From Halorussus halobius (lineage in GTDB: Archaea; Halobacteriota; Halobacteria; Halobacteriales; Haladaptataceae): 64,000 nucleotides of DNA. The notes below the pieces were generated by a model. The model did no database searches. It worked only from the letters and a program-made list of their open reading frames with translations, and had not been told where the DNA came from. The position numbers and the translations under genes are program-made. The stretch's first letter is position 1. Each line of letters opens with the position of its first letter. Positions 8,098-16,169 of this stretch are shown one piece after another. The stretch lies in assembly GCF_004765805.1 (NCBI RefSeq), contig NZ_SBIU01000005.1:124001-188000 (forward strand), given 5' to 3'.

Positions 8098-8969
8098 TGG
8101 CCGCAGAGGAAGCCGAGCGGTCCGGTCTCGGCGCGCCCGCCGACCTGCGCGACGAGGAGCGCGAGGCGGTCGAGGCCCTGCTCTCCCGGCTCGCCGACGA
8201 CGAACTCGTCGCCGCCGAGCGCTACACCGAGTGGCAGGTCCGGTCGCCAACGCTCGAATCCGACCTCGCGCTCGCCAACATCGCGCAGGACGAACTCGGC
8301 CACGCCCGCCTCTGGTACGACCTGCTGGAGGACTTCGGCGCGACCGAGGCCGACCTCATCTTCGAGCGCGACCCCGGCGACTTCCGCCACGCCGCGCTCG
8401 TGGAACGACCGTTCGAGGACGGCGACTGGGCAGACGCCGTCGTGCGGACGTACCTCTACGACGAGGCCGAGGCGCTCCGACTGGAGGCGCTGGCCGACAC
8501 CGCCTACCCCCGCATCGCCGACCGCGTGGGCAAGGTCGTCAGCGAGGAGGACTACCACCGCGAACACGCCCGCAACTGGCTGGAGCGACTGGCCGCCGAC
8601 GAGGAGAGCCTGTCGCGGCTACAGGACGCGGTCGACCGACTGCTCCCGGCCGCGCTGACCCTCTGGGAGCCGGTCGACGACGAAATCGAAGCGCGCATCG
8701 ACGACCTCGGCGTCCGGACCGACTCGCTCGACGAGATGCGCGAGCAGTGGTTCGACACCGTGTTGCCGTTCCTCCGGTCGCTGGGCCTCGACACGCCCGA
8801 GGGCATCCGCGAGGACCCCGAGTCGTTCCTGCCCGACCACGTGGGTCGGGACGGCGACCACACCGACGACTGGCCCGCGCTCCACGAGGAGATGACCCAC
8901 ACGTACCGGGAGTTGGGCCGCGACGAGGCCCACCAGATTATGCCCGACCCGGACGAGGCCGATGAGTAG
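8097..8969 (+). CDS. paaC: 1,2-phenylacetyl-CoA epoxidase subunit C
   Basis: A 290-residue ferritin-like structural subunit of the epoxidase. It contains LALANIAQDELGHARLWYD (residues about 58-76), VERPFEDGDWADAVVRTY and EEDYHREHARNWLERL. In the E. coli subunit the first segment is changed (LDLLGQAR) and does not bind iron. Here the ExxH pattern is intact, so a metal site is possible. The start overlaps paaB by one base, and the end overlaps paaD by eight bases. Confidence 0.95.
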   Translation: MAAEEAERSGLGAPADLRDEEREAVEALLSRLADDELVAAERYTEWQVRSPTLESDLALANIAQDELGHARLWYDLLEDFGATEADLIFERDPGDFRHAALVERPFEDGDWADAVVRTYLYDEAEALRLEALADTAYPRIADRVGKVVSEEDYHREHARNWLERLAADEESLSRLQDAVDRLLPAALTLWEPVDDEIEARIDDLGVRTDSLDEMREQWFDTVLPFLRSLGLDTPEGIREDPESFLPDHVGRDGDHTDDWPALHEEMTHTYRELGRDEAHQIMPDPDEADE

Positions 8970-9480
8970 CGACCCCGAGGAGTTCGACGTCGCGGAGTAC
9001 GACGTCGACGCCGACCTCGACGCGAGCGACCCGGACCCCGCGGTCTGTGAGGACCCCGCCGGGGTCGGGGCCGAGCCTACGGCCTGCGCGTACACCGACT
9101 ACGCCGCGGGCGGCGCGGACCCCGAGGACCTGCCGGCGACCGGCGAGGGCGCGACCGGCGTCGAAGCCGAGGTGTGGGACGCCCTCTACGGGGTCGAGGA
9201 CCCCGAGATGCCCGTCTCCATCGTGGACCTTGGGCTGATATACGGCGTCGACGTGACCGAGCGGGTCGACGAGGGCGTCCACGCCGAGGTCCGGATGACC
9301 CTGACCTACACCGGCTGTCCCGCCCGGAACATGCTGACCGACGAGGTCGAGCAAGCGGTCGTCGGCGTCGCGGGCGTCGAGTCGGTCGACCTCCGACTGG
9401 TCTGGAGCCCGGAGTGGTCCATCGAGATGGTGACCGACGACGGAAAAGACGACCTGCGCGAGTTCGGACTGAGCGTGTGA
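8962..9480 (+). CDS. paaD: Phenylacetyl-CoA epoxidase maturation protein PaaD, MIP18/DUF59 part
   Basis: 172 residues. A long acidic N-terminal region (about 70 residues) precedes a DUF59/MIP18 domain with VEDPEMPVSIVDLGLIY and the Cys in LTYTGCPARNMLTDEV. DUF59 proteins help insert iron-sulfur or iron centres; PaaD is required for epoxidase activity in bacteria. Bacterial PaaD ends in a zinc-ribbon. Here that part is missing and is encoded by the next gene, two bases downstream. The ATG at 8962 overlaps the end of paaC. Confidence 0.92.
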   Translation: MSSDPEEFDVAEYDVDADLDASDPDPAVCEDPAGVGAEPTACAYTDYAAGGADPEDLPATGEGATGVEAEVWDALYGVEDPEMPVSIVDLGLIYGVDVTERVDEGVHAEVRMTLTYTGCPARNMLTDEVEQAVVGVAGVESVDLRLVWSPEWSIEMVTDDGKDDLREFGLSV

Positions 9481-9482
9481 CC

Positions 9483-9650
9483 ATGCGAGGACTCGACCCC
9501 AGCGTGGACACGACCGGCGAGACCGAGGGCGCGGAGTGCCCCTACTGCGGGTCGACCGACACCGAGCGCGAACACCCGAAGGGGCCGTCGCTGTGCCGGT
9601 CGATGCACTTTTGCAACGCGTGCGAACAACCGTTCGAGAAGTTCGAGTGA
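9483..9650 (+). CDS. Stand-alone zinc-ribbon protein equivalent to the PaaD C-terminus
   Basis: A 55-residue protein with ECPYCGSTDTEREH, SLCRSMHFC and CNACEQPFEKFE. The pattern CxxC-x16-C-x6-CxxC followed by PFxxF is the C-terminal zinc-binding segment of bacterial PaaD. It starts two bases after the paaD stop and closes the operon. The simplest reading is that PaaD is split into two polypeptides that work together in maturing the epoxidase. No reductase gene (paaE) follows. Confidence 0.88.
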   Translation: MRGLDPSVDTTGETEGAECPYCGSTDTEREHPKGPSLCRSMHFCNACEQPFEKFE

Positions 9651-9872
9651 GCCGGTCGTTTCGGCTCGCTTTCGCTCGCGCGGTCCGAGTCCCACCAGTG
9701 GCTCGGGCGAGCGTCGAAACGGAGGGTAACCCGACTGCGCCGAGTCGCGGCCAGCGCCTCGACGCCAGCGGGGCCGGGCGGCGTGGTCACGGCAGCCACG
9801 GCGCAACCGACGCGACGGCGTTTCGTCCGTCTCACAGTACCAGCTTAGGAATTGTGGCCGAACGCGGACAGG

Positions 9873-10304
9873 TCACGAAGTGGACTGTTCTCGCCGACGC
9901 CCCGAATCGTCCTCGACGCGCGGTGCGCCCTCCAGCGCGAGCAGTCGCTCTTTCAGCGCGGTCCCGTCGCCGGCCGAGTAACCGCCCAGCGAGTCGCGCC
10001 CCACGACCCGGTGACAGGGGACGACCAGCGGCACCGGATTCGTCCCGCACGCGCTCCCGACCGCCACCGGCGCGGTGTCGAGCGCGGCCGCGAGGTCGCC
10101 GTACGTCCGGGTCTCGCCGTAGGGAATGTCGCGCATCGCGGCCATCACGTCGCCGGTGAACCCCTCCGGACAGTCGACCGCGAGGTCGAACGCCCGGCGC
10201 TGGCCCGCCGCGTACTCGGCGATTTGGCCGCGAATGTCGTCCTCGGAGGCGTCGATTCGCGCCGCGTCGAGTTCCATCGGTCGGCCGAACACGTCGACGT
10301 TCAT
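9873..10304 (-). CDS. ogt: Methylated-DNA--protein-cysteine methyltransferase
   Basis: A 143-residue single-turnover DNA repair protein that removes methyl or alkyl groups from O6 of guanine. It has IPYGETRTYGDLAA, AVGSACGTNPVPLVVPCHRV with the acceptor Cys in PCHRV, and GGYSAGDGTALKERLLALEG. All are canonical for the C-terminal Ogt domain. The N-terminal domain is shortened to about 55 residues, as in other archaeal forms. It is convergent with the paa operon and divergent from nop5 across a repeat element. Confidence 0.95.
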   Translation of the reverse strand: MNVDVFGRPMELDAARIDASEDDIRGQIAEYAAGQRRAFDLAVDCPEGFTGDVMAAMRDIPYGETRTYGDLAAALDTAPVAVGSACGTNPVPLVVPCHRVVGRDSLGGYSAGDGTALKERLLALEGAPRVEDDSGRRREQSTS

Positions 10305-10367
10305 CCGTCTGCCTCAACGTTCATCGGTCTGACGACGGGCTGCGGGGGCTTGGCGGTTTCGACTCTA

Positions 10368-10773
10368 GGGAGGCGTGTGGTTGCGGTGCTGGGCGGTCGT
10401 GGTACGGATGCGGTCGCGGTGCTGGGTGGTCGCGGTGCTGGGCGGTCGCGGTGCGGATGCAGTCGCAGTGCTGTGCGGTCGCGGTTCTCATTTGTATCGG
10501 CAGCAGCTAGCTTCTCGCTATCGTCATCGTTCGTCGTAGGGGTCCGAGCTAGCTTCTCGTTACCGTCATGGTTCGTCGTGCGGAGTCCGAGCTAGCTGCT
10601 GCCTCGACCGATGAGAGACCGCACAGCACCTGCACGGCACTGCACCGCGACCGCCCAGCACCGCGACCGCATCCGCACCGCCACTGCACCGCGACCGCAT
10701 CCGCACCGCCACTGCACCGCCACCGCATCCGCACCGCCACCGCATCGCGAGAGCCTCACGCCTCCCCAGCCTC
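10368..10773. repeat. Intergenic inverted-repeat element, copy 1
   Basis: The left end is GGGAGGCGTGTGG (10368-10380), followed by repeated GCGGTGCTGGGCGGTCGCGGT units. The right end, read on the plus strand, is the reverse complement: ACCGCGACCGC units up to AGCCTCACGCCTCCCCAGCC (ending 10773). The centre holds GAGCTAGC boxes and GCTGCCTCGACCGATGAG. The element fills most of the 680-bp divergent spacer between ogt and nop5. The remainder (10774-10984) is a GC-rich run and the nop5 promoter. No protein is credible in it. Confidence 0.75.
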
Positions 10774-10984
10774 CTCCCTCACTGCGTTCGGTCGTCCCTC
10801 GCGCGTTTTGGCGCGACCACTTTCGGGTCGCGCCAGCACGCGCCAACTTGGAACGTTACCATCAGCAGTTACCATCAGCACGCCACGTCGGAAAGGGTCA
10901 ATAGCGAACGCCGGAACGTTCGTCGCGTTCGCTCGCCGACGCCAGTGACGTAGGTTTAAACGCGATGGCGCGCAACCACCGGGT

Positions 10985-11866
10985 ATGACCGACGACGGAA
11001 CCCGGCCGGCCGACGCGTCGGCCGAGGGTGCTGGCGGCTGGTTCGAGGGGGTCGACCGGGACGACCCGGCGGCCGGCGCGGCCCGGATTCGCGCGGGGCG
11101 GGCCGACGCGCCCGACGACTGGCCCGGACGAGCAGTCGAATCGGGCTTCGCCGACGACGAGGCCGACTACTACGCGACGCTCCACGACGCCGCCGTCAGG
11201 GCCGCCCGCGAGGCGGCCAGCGAGCGCGAGCGCGCCGACGACCAGCAACTCGTCCACGCGGTCCGGGCGATGGACGACGCGACCGAGCAGGCCAACGAGT
11301 TGGCCGAGCGCGTGGCCGAGTGGGCCGGGAGTCGCTACCCCGACGCCGGCACCGGGGTCGACTACGCCCGCGAACTCGCCGAGCGCGAGCCCGAATCGCC
11401 GACCGACGAGCGACTCGTCGCGCTCGCGGGCCGGACCGCCGGCCTCGCCGACGAGGCCGACCGGCTCCGGGCGTTCATCGAGCGCGAGACCCCCGAGGTC
11501 GCGCCCAACCTCGCGTCGATGGCCGGCCCGGCGCTGGCGGCCCGGCTGATATCGCTGGCGGGCGGGCTCGAACCGCTGGCGAAGAAACCCGCCGGAACCG
11601 TGCAGGTGCTGGGCGCGGAGGACGCGCTGTTCGCTCACCTCCGGGGCCGGGCGTCCTCGCCCAAACACGGGGCCATCTTCACCCACGAGTACGTCCGGGG
11701 AACTGACCGGGACGAGCGGGGGTCGGCGGCGCGTGCGCTCGCCGGCAAACTCGCCATCGCCGCCCGGGTCGACCACTACTCGGGCGAGCGCCGGCCCGAA
11801 CTCGACGCCGAACTCCGCGAGCGAATCGAGCGCATCCGAGGGCGGGCGGGCGGTGAGAGCGAATGA
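10985..11866 (+). CDS. nop5: Nop5 (Nop56/58) core protein of box C/D sRNPs
   Basis: A 293-residue scaffold that binds box C/D guide RNA through L7Ae and recruits fibrillarin for 2'-O-methylation of rRNA and tRNA. The NOP domain is clear: GTVQVLGAEDALFAHLRG followed by SSPKHGAIFTHEYV (residues about 203-238). Before it lies a helical region with EADRLRAFIERETPEVAPNL. It is shorter than Pyrococcus-type Nop5 (about 400 residues), as in other haloarchaea. A TATA-like GGTTTAAAC at about 10953-10961 lies 28 bases upstream. Its stop overlaps the flpA start (ATGA), so the two are translated together. Confidence 0.93.
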   Translation: MTDDGTRPADASAEGAGGWFEGVDRDDPAAGAARIRAGRADAPDDWPGRAVESGFADDEADYYATLHDAAVRAAREAASERERADDQQLVHAVRAMDDATEQANELAERVAEWAGSRYPDAGTGVDYARELAEREPESPTDERLVALAGRTAGLADEADRLRAFIERETPEVAPNLASMAGPALAARLISLAGGLEPLAKKPAGTVQVLGAEDALFAHLRGRASSPKHGAIFTHEYVRGTDRDERGSAARALAGKLAIAARVDHYSGERRPELDAELRERIERIRGRAGGESE

Positions 11867-12498
11867 GCGAGCCGCTCCCCGAGGGCGTCGACCGCCGCTC
11901 CTTCGACGGCGACCCCCGACTGGCGACTCGCGGCCAGCCGGTGTACGGCGAACCCACCGACGAGGGCTGGCGGCTGTGGGACGCCGGCCGGTCGAAGCTC
12001 GCCGCGATGATGGCGGCCGGACTGTCGACCGGGCTGGCGGGCGGCGAGACGGTGCTGTATCTCGGCGCGGCCAGCGGGACGACGGCCAGCCACGTCGCCG
12101 ACTTCGCCGGCCCGACCTACGCCGTGGAGTTCGCGCCCCGACCGGTCCGGGACCTCGTGGGCGTCGCCGAGGCTCGGGCGAACCTCGTCCCGCTGCTGAA
12201 GGACGCCCGCGAGCCCGAGACGTACGCCCACGTCGTGGAGTCTGACGTCGACGCACTCGTACAGGACGTGGCGACGCGCGGACAGGCCCGGGTCGCGGTC
12301 GAGAACCGCAGGTTCCTCGCGGACGACGGCCGGTTGCTCGCGGCCATCAAGGCCCGGAGCGAGGACGTGACCCGCGACCCCGAGGACGTGTTCGAGGACG
12401 CGCTCGCCGACCTCAGGGAGGCCTACGAGGTGGTGGGGACCGCGCGGCTGGAGCCGTACCACGACGACCACCTCGGCGTGGTGGCCAGACCACGGTAG
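11863..12498 (+). CDS. flpA: Fibrillarin-like rRNA/tRNA 2'-O-methyltransferase
   Basis: 211 residues and the catalytic partner of Nop5 in box C/D RNPs; it uses S-adenosylmethionine. It has the N-terminal beta-sheet segment, [20 protein letters not shown] (SAM site, residues about 63-82), [13 protein letters not shown] and the ending [16 protein letters not shown]. All are typical of archaeal fibrillarin. The first ATG overlaps the nop5 stop. Confidence 0.96.
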   Translation: MSEPLPEGVDRRSFDGDPRLATRGQPVYGEPTDEGWRLWDAGRSKLAAMMAAGLSTGLAGGETVLYLGAASGTTASHVADFAGPTYAVEFAPRPVRDLVGVAEARANLVPLLKDAREPETYAHVVESDVDALVQDVATRGQARVAVENRRFLADDGRLLAAIKARSEDVTRDPEDVFEDALADLREAYEVVGTARLEPYHDDHLGVVARPR

Positions 12499-12586
12499 AG
12501 CCGGCTTCGCTCCTCGCCGGTCCGGCCACCGCCCGGACTCGCCGGGTTCGGAACTGTTTATACGTCGGCTTCCGAAGCCCCGAAAA

Positions 12587-13672
12587 ATGGACTCCGGGTC
12601 TGCCGAGAGCTTCGCGGAGATGGGGACGCTTGGCGTCGAGGAGGAGTTCTACGTCGTCGACGACCGGGGCCGCCCGACCTCGGGCACCGACGCCCTCGTC
12701 TACGAGCGCGACCCGCCCGAGATACTCGACGGACGGCTCGACCACGAGCTGTTCAAGTGCGTCATCGAGACCCAGACCCCGAAGATAGACGACCTCGCCG
12801 ACGCTCGCGACCAGTTGCTCGCGGTCCGGTCGGCGCTGGTCGACCACGCCGAGGCCGGCGGGTATCGCGTCGCGGCCGCGGGGCTCCACCCCGGAGCCAG
12901 GTGGCGGGAACTCGAACACGCCGAGAAGGAGCGCTACCGCGCGCAACTCGACCGCATCCAGTACCCGCAACACCGCAACACCACCGCCGGGCTCCACGTC
13001 CACGTCGGGGTCGACGACGCCGACAAGGCGGTCTGGGTCGCCAACGAGATACGCTGGTACCTGCCCGTGATGCTCGCGCTGTCTGCCAACTCGCCGTACT
13101 GGAACGGCTTCGACACCGGCCTCCAGTCGGCCCGCGCGAGGATATTCGAGGCGCTGCCCAACACCGGGATGCCCACCGACTTCGACTCCTACGACGACTT
13201 CGCTCGGTTCGAGGAGACGATGTTGCGGACCGAGTCCATCAACGACCGGGGCGAACTCTGGTACGACGTCCGACCCCACACCGGCCACGGCACGGTCGAG
13301 GTCCGGACTCCCGACGGGCAGGCCGACCCCGACCGGGTGCTTGCGTTCGTGGAGTACGTCCACGCGCTGGTTGAGGACCTCGCCGCGAGGTACGAGGACG
13401 GGGAATCGGGCTTCCGCCACCGCCGGGAACTGCTCGACGAGAACAAGTGGCGCGCGATGCGGTACGGCCACGACGCGGCGTTCATCGGCCGGGACGGCGA
13501 CGGCGAGGTCGGGCTCGGCGAGGTGGTCGACCGCGAGTGCGACCGCCTCGGCGTCTCGGGCATCCGAGAGCTGTACGACTCCGAGAGCGGCGCGGCCCGA
13601 CAGCGCCGACTCCGCGAGGCCGGGGACGTCGAGGCGCTCTTCGAGTCGCTGGTCCTCGGCGGCCGAGCGTGA
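12587..13672 (+). CDS. gshA: Glutamate--cysteine ligase, GCS2 type
   Basis: A 361-residue ATP-dependent enzyme that makes gamma-glutamylcysteine, the main low-molecular-weight thiol of haloarchaea. It carries [15 protein letters not shown] near the N-terminus, [19 protein letters not shown] metal/substrate residues ([12 protein letters not shown] near 131-142), [16 protein letters not shown] and the C-terminal [15 protein letters not shown]. These are GCS2 hallmarks (carboxylate-amine ligase family). A TATA-like GTTTATACG lies 28 bases before the ATG, so it is probably a leaderless single-gene unit. Confidence 0.94.
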   Translation: MDSGSAESFAEMGTLGVEEEFYVVDDRGRPTSGTDALVYERDPPEILDGRLDHELFKCVIETQTPKIDDLADARDQLLAVRSALVDHAEAGGYRVAAAGLHPGARWRELEHAEKERYRAQLDRIQYPQHRNTTAGLHVHVGVDDADKAVWVANEIRWYLPVMLALSANSPYWNGFDTGLQSARARIFEALPNTGMPTDFDSYDDFARFEETMLRTESINDRGELWYDVRPHTGHGTVEVRTPDGQADPDRVLAFVEYVHALVEDLAARYEDGESGFRHRRELLDENKWRAMRYGHDAAFIGRDGDGEVGLGEVVDRECDRLGVSGIRELYDSESGAARQRRLREAGDVEALFESLVLGGRA

Positions 13673-13768
13673 GGACGCCCGACGCCGAACGCGGGCCCGA
13701 ATCGGAGGTGCGACCGCCCGTAAGCAAGGTTTTTACGCGTCGGCGGCTTTTGTCCTCGGTGAGAGGAC

Positions 13769-14524
13769 ATGTCCGGGGAGAACACAGACGACCCAGAAGA
13801 CGTCAGCGTCGAGGACGACACAGTCGAGGAAGCCGAAATAGACGACGTCGCCGACGACGCGACGGTCGAGGAGGAACTGGACGTCGACGAGGAGGGCGAC
13901 GTCACCGAGGAGGTGACCGTCGAGGACGAGGCGACCGGCGAGGAGACGGTCGCGTTCGAGGAGGAGGTCGCGAGCGAGGCGGCGGCCGACGAGCAGACGG
14001 GCCGCGAGCGCATCGCCACGGGCCGCGAGCGCCTCGAAGAGGAGGCCGACAGGGCGGTCGACCAGTTCGACGAGGGCATCGTGGACCTGCTGTCGTGGGT
14101 GCTCGACACCGAGACTCGGGCCCGCATCTACGTCTACCTCCGCCAGCAACCCCACAGCACCAGCGAGGAGATCGCCGAGGGGACCGGGCTGTACCCGAGT
14201 ACGGTCCGGGAGTCGCTGGCCGAACTCCACGAGGAAGGGACGGTCGAGCGCCGCAAGCGCCAGAGCGAGGGCGCGGGCAACAACCCCTACGAGTACACCG
14301 CCATCGCGCCCAGCGACCTGGTCTCGGGCGTCGTCGGCCAGATTCAGGACGAACTCAACACGGTGTTCAACCTCGACGACCACCTCGACACCGAGACGGT
14401 CGACGGGGACAGCGAGCCGGTTCGCATCCGAGTCGAGGACGGGTCCGACGACGGAGCGACCGACGACGACCGAACCGGGGACGTCGAATCGGGGGCCGGC
14501 GACGCGACCGACGACGACGAGTGA
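13769..14524 (+). CDS. Winged-helix transcriptional regulator with acidic tails
   Basis: 251 residues. About 75 residues of Glu/Asp/Val-rich low complexity come first. A winged HTH follows at about 108-170 (LDTETRARIYVYLRQQPHST, then EEIAEGTGLYPSTVRESLAE and the wing KRQSEGAGNNPYEYTA). The protein ends in an acidic tail. The HTH resembles ArsR/MarR-like archaeal regulators of the TrmB/Lrs14 kind. No effector domain is visible, so the target and signal are unknown. An AT-rich element (AAGGTTTTTACG) lies about 36 bases upstream. CoaD follows after 51 bases. Confidence 0.82.
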   Translation: MSGENTDDPEDVSVEDDTVEEAEIDDVADDATVEEELDVDEEGDVTEEVTVEDEATGEETVAFEEEVASEAAADEQTGRERIATGRERLEEEADRAVDQFDEGIVDLLSWVLDTETRARIYVYLRQQPHSTSEEIAEGTGLYPSTVRESLAELHEEGTVERRKRQSEGAGNNPYEYTAIAPSDLVSGVVGQIQDELNTVFNLDDHLDTETVDGDSEPVRIRVEDGSDDGATDDDRTGDVESGAGDATDDDE

Positions 14525-14575
14525 CGCGGTCGCCATTCCGAAGCCACTAAGCCACGGGGACCCATTCGCGGGGGT

Positions 14576-15064
14576 ATGGAGGTTGCGCTGGGCGGGACGT
14601 TCGACCCGGTCCACGACGGCCACCGCGCGCTGTTCGAGCGCGCGTTCGAACTCGGCGACGTGACGGTCGGGCTGACGAGCGACGACCTCGCGCCGAAGAC
14701 GCGCCACGAGGACCGGTACGTCCGCCCGTTCGCGGAGCGGAAGGCCGACCTGGCCGAGGAACTGGCGGGGCTCGCCGACGAGCACGACCGCGAGTTCGAG
14801 GTCCGGACGCTCCACGAGCCGACCGGCATCGCCACCGAGCCGGGGTTCGACGTACTGGTCGTCTCGCCCGAGACCAGGGACGGTGCCGACCGCATCAACG
14901 AGATTCGCGCCGAGCGCGGGCTCGACCCGCTCGAAGTCGCGGTCGTCCCCCACGTCGAGGCCGAGGACGACGACATCATCTCGAGCACCCGCATCGTCCG
15001 GGGCGAGATAGACGAGCACGGCCGGCTGACCCCCGAGCGCGACGGCCGGGACGCCGAGCAGTGA
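14576..15064 (+). CDS. coaD: Phosphopantetheine adenylyltransferase
   Basis: A 162-residue nucleotidyltransferase of CoA synthesis, transferring AMP from ATP to 4'-phosphopantetheine. GGTFDPVHDGH at residues 6-16 is the nucleotide-binding HxGH loop, and ISSTRIVRGEI near 138-148 is the ISSTxxR motif. Length and motifs match archaeal PPAT, which is distinct from the bacterial form. The ATG at 14576 has a weak TATA-like CACTAAGCC about 28 bases upstream. Confidence 0.95.
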   Translation: MEVALGGTFDPVHDGHRALFERAFELGDVTVGLTSDDLAPKTRHEDRYVRPFAERKADLAEELAGLADEHDREFEVRTLHEPTGIATEPGFDVLVVSPETRDGADRINEIRAERGLDPLEVAVVPHVEAEDDDIISSTRIVRGEIDEHGRLTPERDGRDAEQ

Positions 15065-15071
15065 GGCCGAC

Positions 15072-15377
15072 TCAGTGGTCGAGTTCCGTCGCGTCGTCGA
15101 CTTCGAACCGGAGAATCTCGGGCTCGCCGTCCAGTAGTTCGGCCAGCGCCGCATCGAACTCCTGGAAGTGGTCAGTCCGCGTGTGGGACTCGAACGCCGC
15201 TTCGTCCTCGTAGCGCTCGAGAAAGCGGACGACGTTCGGGTTCTGCACGTCTGTCGTCGCGCGGTACTCGATGGTGCCGTCCTCCTGCTGGGACTGGTCG
15301 ACGAGGTCGTCGACGAGTTCGAGGGCCTCCTCGCGTCGCTCGGGGGCGATCGGGAAGCTCGCGTGGACGACTAGCAT
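15072..15377 (-). CDS. Antibiotic-biosynthesis-monooxygenase (ABM) domain protein, putative quinol monooxygenase
   Basis: A 101-residue single ABM ferredoxin-like domain: VVHASFPIAPERREEALELV at the N-terminus, GTIEYRATTDVQNPNVVRFL in the middle and the helix SHTRTDHFQEFDAAL. The YgiN-type arrangement suggests a small homodimeric monooxygenase acting on quinols or other reduced ring compounds. Substrate unknown. It is convergent with coaD, with seven bases between the stops. Confidence 0.86.
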   Translation of the reverse strand: MLVVHASFPIAPERREEALELVDDLVDQSQQEDGTIEYRATTDVQNPNVVRFLERYEDEAAFESHTRTDHFQEFDAALAELLDGEPEILRFEVDDATELDH

Positions 15378-15471
15378 GGCGTCTCGTCGGTCGTGCGGGA
15401 CCCACGTAAGCGTACGTTCTCCGGCGAGACGTTCCGGCCGGCGGCCCGTCGTCGGTGGCGCGACCGTCCCG

Positions 15472-15801
15472 TTACCACGTCGGCGGTTCGAGCCCCGCCT
15501 CGTCGAGCAGGTCCTTCCAGCGTTGCTGGACGGTCAGCCGAGCGACGCCGGCGGCCTCGGCGACCTCGCTCTGGGAGCGCTGGTCGCTCTCGATGAGCGC
15601 GCCGGCGTAGAGGCTGGCCGCGACCACCGCCTGCCGGGAGTCGGCGTCCCTGTCGCTGGGGTCGTCCCACTCCGAGACGGTCGAGAGGAAGAGGTCGGTC
15701 GCCCGCGACCGCGCGGCGGTGCCCAGTTCCAGTCGGTCGGCCGCCTGCTGGAGCTCGGCCAGCCAGCGCTCGTTCTCGACGTGGTCGCGCGCTCGGTACA
15801 C
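15472..15801 (-). CDS. TFB-like single cyclin-repeat protein
   Basis: 109 residues from a GTG at 15801. GTG is chosen because a TATA-like GGTTTAAGCC (15825-15834, read on the minus strand) lies 24-33 bases upstream and the frame further upstream runs into the tRNA. The sequence is one cyclin-like fold: a helical block ELQQAADRLELGTAARSRA, then ASLYAGALIESDQRSQSEVA and EAAGVARLTVQQRWKDLLDE. This matches the second cyclin repeat of transcription factor B. The zinc ribbon, B-finger and first repeat are absent, so it cannot be a complete initiation factor. It may bind DNA or TBP as a modulator; that is inference. Confidence 0.8.
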   Translation of the reverse strand: MYRARDHVENERWLAELQQAADRLELGTAARSRATDLFLSTVSEWDDPSDRDADSRQAVVAASLYAGALIESDQRSQSEVAEAAGVARLTVQQRWKDLLDEAGLEPPTW

Positions 15802-15892
15802 GCCGATTCCTTGCGACGGGGCCGGCTTAAACCTCGCGGGAACTCGCGGGGAGCGACAGGTTCTTGTCGCCCTCGCCGGAACTGGGGAGTGC

Positions 15893-15977
15893 GCGCGGGT
15901 TGCCAAGCCAGGCCAACGGCGTAGCGCTTAGGACGCTATCCCGTAGGGGTCCGCCGGTTCGAATCCGGTCCCGCGCA
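15893..15977 (+). tRNA. tRNA-Leu (anticodon TAG)
   Basis: An 85-base class II tRNA. The acceptor stem GCGCGGG (15893-15899) pairs with CCCGCGC (15970-15976), with discriminator A at 15977. The D-arm has GCC/GGC, and the anticodon stem TAGCG/CGCTA encloses the loop CTTAGGA, giving anticodon TAG (codon CUA). There is a long variable arm, and the T-arm is GCCGG-TTCGAAT-CCGGT. The 3' CCA is not encoded. No intron. A small hairpin GCGACAGGTTCTTGTCGC lies 23 bases upstream. Confidence 0.95.
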
Positions 15978-16017
15978 CTGACCGAGTTTTCGAGCGAAGC
16001 GAGAAACGAGTGACGGA

Positions 16018-16101
16018 GCAGGACGGATTGAACCCTGCCAGAGGCAGCCCGCACAGCGGAGCGAGCAGGAACCTCTGGCTCCGGTTCGAATCCGGTCCTG
16101 C
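16018..16101. repeat. Inverted pair of degenerate tRNA 3'-end fragments
   Basis: The right arm, CCGGTTCGAATCCGGTCC at 16081-16098 plus flanks, repeats 18 bases of the tRNA-Leu T-arm (15954-15971). The left arm from 16018 (GCAGGACGGATTGAACCC) reads as the reverse complement of the right arm with two small deletions and a few changes. The extended pairing AGAGG/CCTCT (about 16040 and 16072) makes one long imperfect hairpin. Neither arm can form a whole tRNA: there is no D-arm or anticodon arm. It looks like debris from integration at tRNA 3' ends. Confidence 0.65.
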
Positions 16102-16169
16102 GAATTACGCTTTATTCCACCGTACCACGAGCGGTGCCTTCCTTGAAATGCTCTACGCCAGATACCGAG

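Noticed and set aside
16018..16103. A second functional tRNA gene
   Set aside because: Only T-arm/acceptor-like ends are present and they face each other; there is no D-arm or anticodon arm, and the T-stem has a mismatch.
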